Positions 1 through 7,300 of a stretch of 8,520 nt of DNA are shown here, piece after piece. Position numbers and translations under genes: made by a program. This DNA comes from Pseudomonadota bacterium (GTDB taxonomy: Bacteria; Myxococcota; UBA9042; PHBI01). Location of the stretch: contig SYAK01000299.1 in the NCBI GenBank assembly GCA_005788935.1, positions 1-8,520 of the forward strand, read 5' to 3'. Position 1 is the first letter of the stretch. Each line of letters opens with the position of its first letter. The notes under the pieces are model-generated. The model saw only the letters and a program-made list of their open reading frames with translations. It made no database searches and was not told the origin of the DNA.

Positions 1-942
1 ACGATGAAGGTCGGCGGGATGAAGATGCTCGAGATGACCGCCAGCACCCGCACGACCTGGTTCATGCGCAGGCTGACCGCCGACATGTGCAGCTCCATCA
101 GGCCGCCGATCATGTCGCGGTGCGACGCGATGAGGTCGACGATGCGAATGATGTGGTCGAGGGTGTCGCGGAAGTAGACGATGCTCTCGGGGCGGATGAC
201 GTGCAGGTCGACGCGGACGAGCCCCTGCAGCGCCTCGCGCAGCCGCCAGGCGGCGCGGCGGAAGGTGATGACGATGCGGCGGAGGCGCTGGCTCTCGCCC
301 AGGTTCTCGTCCTTCGGCGCGTCGAGGACGGTCTCCTCGAGGTCCTCGATGCGGTCCCCGACCGAGGCGATGAAGCGGGAAGTAGTCGTCGACGACGGCG
401 TCGAGCAGCGCGTGGAGCAGCTTGTCGGTCCCGCCCGCGAGGAGGCTCGGATCGCCCTCGCGCAGGCGGGCGCGGACCGGATCGAAGGGGTCGCCCGGGA
501 GCCCCTGGATGGTCACGACAATGGAGTTGCCGATGAAGAAGCTCATCTGGTCGCTCACCGGGTCGCCGTCGATGAGGGCGACGGTGTGCGCGATGATGAG
601 GTCGTGGTCGGGGTAGGCCTCGATCTTCGAGCGCTGGTGCGCGTGGACGGCGTCCTCGACGGCGAGCGGGTGGTGGCGGAACTCGCGCGCGATGGCCTCG
701 ATGAGGCTCCGCTCGAGGCCGCAGAGGTCGAGCCAGACGACCTCCTCGCGCCCAAGTGAGGCGCGGAGCGCGCGCACGTCGCCGGGCGTGGCGAGCGTGA
801 AGGCCTGCGAGCGGCTGCGGTCGAAGCGGACACCGCGGAGCGAGGCGCTGAGGCCCTCGGGCAGCTCGAAGACGCCCGGAGCCGCGCCAGGCCGGTGGGC
901 GACGGTGGGGACGCGGCGCTTGACGGGGCGACGTCGGGCCAT
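1..942 (-). CDS. corA: CorA-family Mg2+/divalent cation transporter, C-terminus outside window, with apparent 1-nt frameshift
   Basis: Inner-membrane channel of the CorA (2-TM-GxN) family, which forms homopentamers and passes Mg2+ or related divalent cations. Reading from ATG at 942 gives MARRRPVKRRVP, then a cytoplasmic domain with WLDLCGL and the family-typical HPLAVEDAVHAHQRSKIEAY segment near residues 92-112. The first frame runs to LDAVVDDYFP (about residue 189). Family similarity then continues one frame over: SVGDRIEDLEE, ENLGESQRLRRI, YFRDTLDHI and MNQVVRVLAVISSIFIPPTF. These match the long stalk helix and TM1 of Thermotoga-type CorA, as recalled. About 313 residues are visible, so the full length would be near 355, normal for the family. 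The YGMN motif and TM2 are off the window, so Mg2+, Co2+ or Zn2+ preference cannot be judged. The start is supported by a GGGAG six bases upstream. An extra A at 373-374 causes the frame change. Confidence 0.88.
   Translation of the reverse strand, partial: MARRRPVKRRVPTVAHRPGAAPGVFELPEGLSASLRGVRFDRSRSQAFTLATPGDVRALRASLGREEVVWLDLCGLERSLIEAIAREFRHHPLAVEDAVHAHQRSKIEAYPDHDLIIAHTVALIDGDPVSDQMSFFIGNSIVVTIQGLPGDPFDPVRARLREGDPSLLAGGTDKLLHALLDAVVDDYFPLHRLGRGPHRGPRGDRPRRAEGREPGREPAPPPHRHHLPPRRLAAARGAAGARPRRPARHPPREHRLLPRHPRPHHSHRRPHRVAPRHDRRPDGAAHVGGQPAHEPGRAGAGGHLEHLHPADLHR
373..374 (-). other. Frameshift site within corA
   Basis: On the minus strand the sequence reads TTCCCGCTTCATCGCC. In the upstream frame this gives F-P-L-H-R followed by an Arg/Pro-rich nonsense tail. 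Dropping one T (an A on the plus strand in GATGAAGCGG) gives F-P-L-I-A-S-V-G-D-R, which continues the CorA helix without a gap. Neither frame meets a stop between the site and base 1, so the shifted product would run on rather than end early within the window. I cannot tell a sequencing or assembly error from a true mutation. Confidence 0.85.
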
Positions 943-948
943 GGCGGA

Positions 949-953
949 CTCCC
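949..953 (-). promoter_or_regulatory. Ribosome binding site of corA
   Basis: GGGAG on the minus strand, with six bases between it and the ATG whose A is at base 942. It supports this ATG over an in-frame GTG further upstream. Confidence 0.6.
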
Positions 954-1048
954 GTGGGGGGCGAGACACGCTCGGAGCCTGGCAGAAGCGCTCCGCCGCG
1001 GCCACACGCGCGCGACGTCCGCCCCGGACAAGGCCGGGAGGAGGCTTC

Positions 1049-1201
1049 ATGACCGCGGCGGGCCTCCCTGCAGGCCCTCTGACGGCGACAAGTTCATGTC
1101 TTCGGACACGACCCCCAGGGCCCGGCATCTTCGGCCGGGCCGACGTCGACGCCCTCATCGCGCGCCTCGGCGCGATCGCGGAGGCTGCGAGGGTGACGTG
1201 A
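1049..1201 (+). CDS. Possible small hypothetical protein (50 aa)
   Basis: ATG at 1049 follows a strong Shine-Dalgarno sequence (GGGAGGAGG, 1036-1044) by four bases, and the frame ends at TGA 1199-1201. The encoded sequence has no recognised domain. The first half (TSSCLRTRPPGPG) has poor third-position GC for this genome. The last 25 codons (FGRADVDALIARLGAIAEAA) have strongly coding-like third positions and could form an amphipathic helix. It could be a real small protein, the decayed end of an older gene, or chance in a GC-rich spacer. Three inverted repeats lie inside it. No function can be proposed. Confidence 0.22.
   Translation: MTAAGLPAGPLTATSSCLRTRPPGPGIFGRADVDALIARLGAIAEAARVT
1060..1077. 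repeat. Inverted repeat, 6-bp arms
   Basis: GGGCCT and AGGCCC flank a six-base spacer. It is one of three small hairpin-capable sequences within about 80 bp. Short GC palindromes are common by chance in this composition. Confidence 0.4.
1097..1108. repeat. Short inverted repeat with TTCG loop
   Basis: TGTC-TTCG-GACA: a 4-bp stem closed by C-G over TTCG. In RNA this would be a cUUCGg tetraloop, an unusually stable fold for such a short stem. Whether the region is transcribed is unknown. Confidence 0.4.
1119..1141. repeat. Inverted repeat, perfect 8-bp arms
   Basis: GGCCCGGC and GCCGGGCC flank the seven-base loop ATCTTCG. It is the strongest hairpin in the spacer. There is no T-tract on either side, so it is not a typical intrinsic terminator. 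It could be an operator-type palindrome or a structured leader. Confidence 0.5.
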
Positions 1202-1221
1202 GGCCTGTTGCGTGCTAACCT
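1193..1221 (+). promoter_or_regulatory. Candidate sigma70-like promoter for the giant lipoprotein gene
   Basis: GTGACG (1193-1198) matches TTGACA at four of six positions. It is followed after exactly 17 bp by TAACCT (1216-1221), which has the conserved first, second and last bases of a -10 box. TG-C directly before it makes an extended -10 (TGCTAACCT). Transcription would start near 1228, giving a leader of about 57 nt. This is pattern inference only, and promoters are hard to call in GC-rich DNA. Confidence 0.33.
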
Positions 1222-1271
1222 CCGCTCCCGCTGCCTCGGTGCGCACCCTTGCCCCCCGCATCCCGACCGCC

Positions 1272-1275
1272 GGAG
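1272..1275 (+). promoter_or_regulatory. Ribosome binding site of the giant lipoprotein gene
   Basis: GGAG lies nine bases before the ATG at 1285. It helps choose this start over CTG 1231 and TTG 1249, which lie in the same frame after the stop at 1216 but would put extra residues before the signal peptide. Confidence 0.55.
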
Positions 1276-1284
1276 ACCCCGCGC

Positions 1285-1344
1285 ATGACCACCGCCCGCC
1301 GCTCCTTCTGGCTCGCGCTGACGTCCGTCGCAGTCAGCGCCTGC
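1285..1344 (+). other. Lipoprotein signal peptide with lipobox (Cys20)
   Basis: MTTARRSFWLALTSVAVSAC: a short n-region with two arginines, a hydrophobic core, and VSA before Cys20, which fits the lipobox. It would be cleaved by signal peptidase II and lipidated on Cys20. The +2 residue is His, not the Asp that holds lipoproteins in the inner membrane of enterics, so the outer membrane or cell surface is likely. A linker rich in Asp, Gly, Ala, Thr and Pro (residues 21-77) follows, as expected for a tether. Confidence 0.8.
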
Positions 1345-4300
1345 CACGATACGCTGCCACCCGGTGCCATCACCGCGCCCGACGCGACCGGGCTGCCAGA
1401 CACGGGGGAGGACGACACCGGTGGCCCCGACGCGACCGGTGGCGTCGACGTCCCGCCCGCGCTCGACCTGCTGGCATCCGCCGACAGCGCCGACGCCAGC
1501 GGTCCGGTCGTGCCGTGTGCGACGCCGGGCGGCTTCCTCTGTGCCTGCGCGACCCAGGACGACTGCCTCGAGGGCCTGTGCATCGAAGGGCCAGACGGCG
1601 GCGTGTGCACGCGCCGCTGCGAGGAGGCCTGCCCCGAGGGGCTCGACTGCCGCCCGATGGCGGTCACCGGCTCCGACCCGGTCACCGCCTGCCTGCCCCG
1701 GCACACCCGCCTCTGCCGCCCATGCCGAAGCGATCTCGAGTGCCAGAGCCCGTTTGACGCGGCCCCGAGCGCCTGCGTCGCAGCCCCCGACCCGAGCGTC
1801 GGCAGCTTCTGCGCGACAGCCTGCCGCGACCTCGGCTGCCCCGCAGGCTACACCTGCGAGGCCGTCACGACGCGCGACGGCGCGACGAGCGAGCTCTGCC
1901 TGCCCGACGCCGGGACCTGCGAGTGCCGCGCCTCTTGGGCCGACCTCGGGCTCGTGACGTCCTGCAGCGCGTTGTCGGACGCGGGCACCTGCGGCGGCAC
2001 GCGGACCTGCGGACCCGAGGGCCTGACGGCCTGCTCGGCGCGGACGCCGGCCGCCGAGGTCTGCAACGGGGCCGACGACGACTGCGACGGCACGACCGAC
2101 GACGTCGCAGCGGTCGCCTGCGTCAACGAGAACGTCCACGGGCGGTGCGCGGGTGTGACGGCCTGCCGCGACAGCGCACCGGTCTGCGATGGTCCGACGC
2201 CCGCGGCCGAGATCTGCAACGGGTCGGACGACGACTGCGACGACGCGATCGACGAGGCCTCGCCGAACTGCCCCGCAGCCGCCTGCATCGAGGTCGAGGG
2301 GACCTTCGTCGCGACCGCGGCCGCGACCTGCGCCAACGGCGGGTGCCAATATGCGACACCGATGCCGTGCGGGCTCTACGCCTGTGATGGGGTCGCGTGC
2401 GCGACGGCCTGCACGCGCGATGACGCCTGTCACGTACAGGCGCACTGTGATACGTCAAGCGGGACCTGCGTCCCCGACATCCCCGACGGCGGGGCCTGCA
2501 GCGAGGCGCGAGCCTGCGCGAGCGGGCACTGCCAGAACGGTTTCTGCTGTGCCGCGGGCGACTGCTGCGCCCAGCCCGTCGACTGCCCCGCGGGCTGGAC
2601 CGTGGCACCCCGGTGCGACGACCCCGCGACCTGCCAGGGGACCCGCCGCGAAGCGCGGTGTACGGCCGCGCGCTGCGAGTCGTCCGAGCCCATCCCGGAC
2701 GACAGCGCCTGCAGCCCCGAGGTCCAGGCCCTCGACTGCAGCCCGCTCCAGCCCCGCCTCTGCTCGGGTGCTGTCAGCCAGAGCGCGCCAAGCTGCCTCG
2801 GCGCCTGCCGCTCGGACGCCGACTGCCGGAGCGGCTTCTTCTGCGGCGAGGCGGCGGCCTGCGTCCCGCTCCGGGTGGACGGCGCGGCGTGTTCGGCCGA
2901 GCGCGAGTGCGCGAGCGGCTGGTGCGAGAACGGCTTCTGCTGCGACGACGGTGACTGCTGTGCGCAGGCCTCGGACTGCCCAGCCGCCTGGTCGGAGGCC
3001 GCGAGCTGCCTCGACCCGCAGGGGTGTCAGGGCGAGCGCATCGACGCCCGCTGCGTCGACCACCACTGCGAGAGCGCCACCGTCACTGACGACAGCGCCT
3101 GCGGCCGCACGACCGAGTCCTTCGACTGCGGGCCGTTCCCGTCCGTCTTCTGCAGCGGGGCCCCCATCCAGCAGGCCCCGCGCTGCGTCTGGAGCTGTGC
3201 GAGCGACGCGGGCTGCGACGCGGGCTTCTGGTGCAACGCTGGCGCCTGCGTCCCGAAACTGCCCGACGGCTCGACCTGCTCGGCCGCCTACGCCTGCCAG
3301 TCGGGCCACTGCAACGGCAACATCTGCTGTCGCGGCGGAGACTGCTGCAACCGGCCCGACGACTGCCCCGACCGCTACTGGGTCGCCCCGACCTGCGACG
3401 TCAGCCAGACCTGTCAGGGGACGGCCACCGACGCCACATGCCAAAACCATGTGTGCGGATCGCAGCCAGGCGTCGCGAACGACACGGCCTGCACCGGGGC
3501 GGTCGTGGCGAACACGTGCGGGGCCTACCCCGACGTCCGCTGCAACGGCCAGCGCTCCCAGACCGCGCCGCCGTGTGCCACGAGCTGTGCAAGCAACGCC
3601 GACTGCGACGCCGACGGCTTCTGCCAGAGCGGTCGCTGCGCCCCGCGCCTCGTGAACGGCTCGCCGTGCACCGACAAGTCCCAGTGCGCGAGCGCCCACT
3701 GCCAGAACGGCTTCTGCTGCGCCTCGGGCGACTGCTGCGCGACATCGGGCAACTGCCCCGCCAGCCTCTACGGCAGCGCCTCGACCTGCACCACGGCCGC
3801 CTCCTGTCAGGGCGACAAGCTGACGCCCGCCTGCACGAACTCGCAATGCGCCATCGGCCCGCGGGTCGGCGACGACTCCGGGTGCGCGGGCCGCGAGGCG
3901 AGCGACTGCGGCTTCTACGCGAGCGTCTTCTGCGGCGCGGCGGCCGAGCAGACAGCCCCCGCCTGCGGCACGGCCTGCACGACCAGCGCCCAATGCGACC
4001 CAGGCGCCAACTGCACGAACAGCCGGTGCGTCCCGAACGCGGGCGCGGGCGGGGCCTGCACGAGCAACGTCCAGTGCCAGAGCGGCCTGACCTGCGTCGA
4101 CGGCGTCTGCTGCGCCTCGACCTGCACCGGTCTGTGCCAGGCCTGCGATCGCGCGGGCAGCCTCGGTCTGTGCGGGCCGCTCGGTGACGGCCAGGATCCC
4201 GCCTCCGAGTGCGGCGATGTCAGCTGTACCGGGTACTACTTCGGCTTCGACGGGCAGGCCTGCCATGCGCGCGCCGATGTGAGCCCGACAGCCGCCTTCT

Positions 4301-7300
4301 GCAACGGTGCGGGCGGCTGCGACGCCCCCGCCGACGTCTGCCCCGCCGCCGCGAAGGGGGCCGTCGCGAAGACGTGTCACGCGACCTGCCAGCGCCCGAC
4401 CACCGGTACGTGCACGGGTACGACCCCGCCCGCCTGTACCAACATCCCGGGCGCCCCACAGTCCTGCGGCGTCGGCGCCTGCCGCCGCACCGTCGACAGC
4501 TGCCTCGACGGCGCGCCCCAGTTCTGCGCCCCCGGGCTGCCCGCGACCGAGATCTGCGATGGCGCGGACAACGACTGCGACGGCGCGACCGACGAGACGT
4601 GGGGCAACTGCGCGGCCGCGACCTGTGACGCGGCGGGCGCAGGCTTCGTCGCGACAGCGGCGGCCACCTGCCAGACTGGCGCCTGCCTCCCGGCAGCACC
4701 CGCCTCCTGCGGGCTCTACACCTGCGATGGCGGGGGTGACGGCGGCGACCGCTGCGCCACGAGCTGCACGAGCGACGCGACCTGCGTCGAGGGAGCCCAC
4801 TGCGACACCGCTCGCCGGGTCTGCGTCAGCGACGTCCCCGACGGGGGCGCCTGCGCCGAGTCCCGCCAGTGCGCGAGCGGGCACTGCCAGAACGGTTTCT
4901 GCTGCGCCTCGGGCGACTGCTGCGCCCAACCGACCGACTGTCCCGCGAGCTGGACCGTCGCCGCCCGCTGCGACAGCCCCGCGAGCTGCCAGGGGACGCG
5001 GCGCGACGCCCGCTGCGAGAGCGCGCGCTGCACCTCGTCGGCCCCGATCGCGGACGATGGCGCCTGCGGGGCCGATCTCCTCGCCCTCGACTGCAGCCCG
5101 CTCCTGCCGCGCTTCTGCAGCGGGGCCGCGAACCAGACCGCCCCGGCCTGCCCCGCGGGCTGTCGCACCGACACGGACTGCGTGGCCGGATTCTACTGCG
5201 ACGCCCGCGCGGGCGAGGTCGGCACCTGCACCCTGAAGAAGGTCAATGGCACGGAATGCAAGACCGCCAACCAGTGTACAAGCGGCTGGTGCGGCAACGG
5301 CTTCTGCTGCTCGGGCGGCGACTGCTGCGCGATCGCGGCGAACTGCCCCGCGAGCTGGTCCTCGCCCGCCGATTGTCTCGATCCGCAGGGCTGTCAGGGC
5401 GAGCGCGTCGACGCCCGCTGCCTCGAGAGCCGCTGCCAGAGTGAAATCGTCCAGGACGACAGTCGCTGCGACGCGGCGACGCAGGCCTCCGACTGCGGCC
5501 CCTACCCGACGGCCTTCTGCACCGGCGCCACGAGCCAGCCGACCCCGCGCTGCGCCTTCACCTGCGCCAACGACGCCGGTTGCGACGCCGGCTTCTGGTG
5601 CAACAGCGGGTCCTGCATCCCGAAGCTCACGGACGGAGCGCTCTGCGGCTCGGCGAGCGCCTGCCAGTCGGGCTACTGCAACAACGGCATCTGTTGCCGG
5701 GGCGGCAGCTGCTGCAACCGCCCGTCGGACTGCCCGGCCTCGTTCTCGGCGGCTCCGGTCTGCAACACCCCGCTGACCTGCCAGGGGACCGCGAAGGACG
5801 CCACCTGCGTCGCCAATGTCTGCGCCTCGCAGACCGGCGTCCCGAACGACACGGCCTGCACCGCGACGACGGTCGCGAACACCTGCGGAGCCTACCCCGA
5901 TCTGCGCTGCAACGGCCAGGCGAGCCAGACCGCCCAGACCTGCGCCGCAAACTGTGCGAGCAACGCCGACTGCGACGCGGACGCCTTCTGCGAGGCGGGC
6001 CGGTGCGCCCCGCGCCGCATCAACGGCTCGCTCTGCAGCGACAAGTCCCAATGCGCCAGCAACCACTGTCAGAACGGATTCTGTTGCGCCTCGGGTGACT
6101 GTTGCGCGACCGCCGACAACTGCTCGACCGCGCTGTATGGCAGCCCGTCCACGTGCGCGACGCCCGCCACCTGCCAGGGCGAGAAGGTCGTGCCGGCCTG
6201 CACGAACTCGCAGTGCGCCATCGGTGCACGCGTCGGCGACGACTCCGGCTGCTCCACCCGCGAGGCGAGCAACTGCGGCTACTTCACGAGCGCCTTCTGC
6301 AGCGCCGCGACCGAGCAGGTGGCCCCGACCTGCCTCACGGCCTGCACCTCGAGCACCCAGTGCGACGCTGGCGCCAACTGCACGGGCGGGGTCTGCGTCC
6401 CGAACGCGGGGACAGGTGGCGCCTGCACCACAAGCGCCCAGTGCCAGAGCGGTCTCTGCGTCGACGGCGTCTGCTGCAACACGACCTGCACCGGCCTCTG
6501 CCAGGCCTGCAACCGGTCGGGCAGCCTCGGCCTCTGCGGGGTCATCACCAGCGGCCTCGACCCGGCGTCGGAGTGCGGCGCGGTCAGTTGCACGGGCTAT
6601 TACTTCGGCTTCGAGGGCGCGACCTGCTACGCGCGCGCCGACGTCGCCGCGGCGTCCGCCTTCTGCAACGGCTCGGGCGCCTGCCAGACCGCGGCGGACG
6701 TCTGTCCAGCCGCAGTCAAGGGCGCCGCAGCCCTCACCTGCCACGCGACCTGCCAGCAGCCAAAGGCCGGGACGTGCAGCGCCACGACCCCGCCCGCCTG
6801 CAACAACATCCCCGGCCCAGCCCAAAGCTGCGGCGTCGGCGCCTGCCGCCGCACGCTCGACAGCTGCGCCAACGGAGCGCCGCAGACCTGCACCCCCGGG
6901 TCGCCGACCGCCGAGGTCTGCGACGGCCTCGACAATGACTGCGACGGCCTCACCGACGCGGCCGACGCCGACCTCGTGCGCGTCACCTGCGAAAACCAGA
7001 GCGGCGTGTGCCAGGGCGCGCTGAAGCCGGCCTCGCTGTGCGTCAACGGGGCATGGCAAGCGTGCGCCGCCGCGCAATACACGGCGCATTCGACCTTTTT
7101 CCAGCAGGGATCGGAGTTGACTTGCGACGGGCGCGACAACGACTGCAGCGGGCAGGCCGACGAGGACTTCGCCTACACCAGCCCGGCCGGCACCATCGTC
7201 AACGGGGCTGGCAACGCCTGCGGGACGGGGGTCTGCGGGGGCGGCGTGACGCAATGTGGTGCTGGCAACACACTCGCTTGCAGCACGGACACGCGCATCG

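Larger units (their letters stand above)
943..1284. other. Divergent intergenic region between corA and the giant lipoprotein gene
   Basis: About 340 bp separate the two divergent starts, so promoters for both genes should lie here. It contains the corA ribosome-binding site, three short inverted repeats between 1060 and 1141, an AGGAGG at 1039-1044 in front of a small ORF, a candidate plus-strand promoter at 1193-1221, and an in-frame stop at 1216-1218 that sets the upstream limit of the giant gene. I see no tRNA, IS element or T-tract terminator. Confidence 0.7.
2209..4548 (+). repeat. Super-repeat A (780 residues)
   Basis: Runs from the MopE motif EICNGSDDDCD to just before EICDGADNDCD at 4549. 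Order: MopE motif; a segment with FVATAAATC and CGLY-CDG; half of a CxxxADC..CVP.PDGGAC unit; four modules of about 130 residues starting at 2515, 2908, 3295 and 3685; then a closing module at 4075-4548. It is collinear with super-repeat B over its whole length. The 24-nt length difference comes from three in-frame indels: +15 nt in the lead segment of B, +12 nt in its first module and -3 nt in its closing module. Confidence 0.9.
4549..6912 (+). repeat. Super-repeat B (788 residues)
   Basis: Begins with the MopE motif EICDGADNDCDGATDE and ends before EVCDGLDNDCDG at 6913. It has the same order of parts as super-repeat A. In module 4, 53 of the first 67 residues are identical between A and B; in module 1, 53 of the first 66 (hand counts). 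The lead segment has an extra Gly/Asp stretch (CDGGGDGGDRC). Confidence 0.9.

Noticed and set aside
181..1031. Open frames at 181-759 (+) and 555-1031 (-)
   Set aside because: They overlap the CorA gene in other frames and lack any domain. The CorA frame shows clear family motifs.
1119..1141. Intrinsic terminator
   Set aside because: A good GC stem, but no T-run on either strand, and no gene ends immediately before it in either direction except a doubtful small ORF that overlaps it.
2515..2568. Metallothionein-like or zinc-ribbon protein
   Set aside because: The cysteine density is high, but the product is exported with a lipoprotein signal and each module has a constant even number of cysteines, which fits disulfides better than intracellular metal clusters.
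2189..3655. 488-codon plus-strand frame, and similar Arg/Pro/Ala-rich frames such as 3231-4187, 4307-5236 and 5816-7024
   Set aside because: All overlap the 1285-8520 reading frame in other phases and give Arg/Ala/Pro/Ser-rich nonsense. The 1285 frame has a signal peptide and conserved repeats.
2515..6441. Regular repeats with a period of about 390 bp that might suggest a CRISPR or satellite array
   Set aside because: The period is a multiple of three and conservation is at protein level across the whole unit. There are no short identical repeats with unique spacers.
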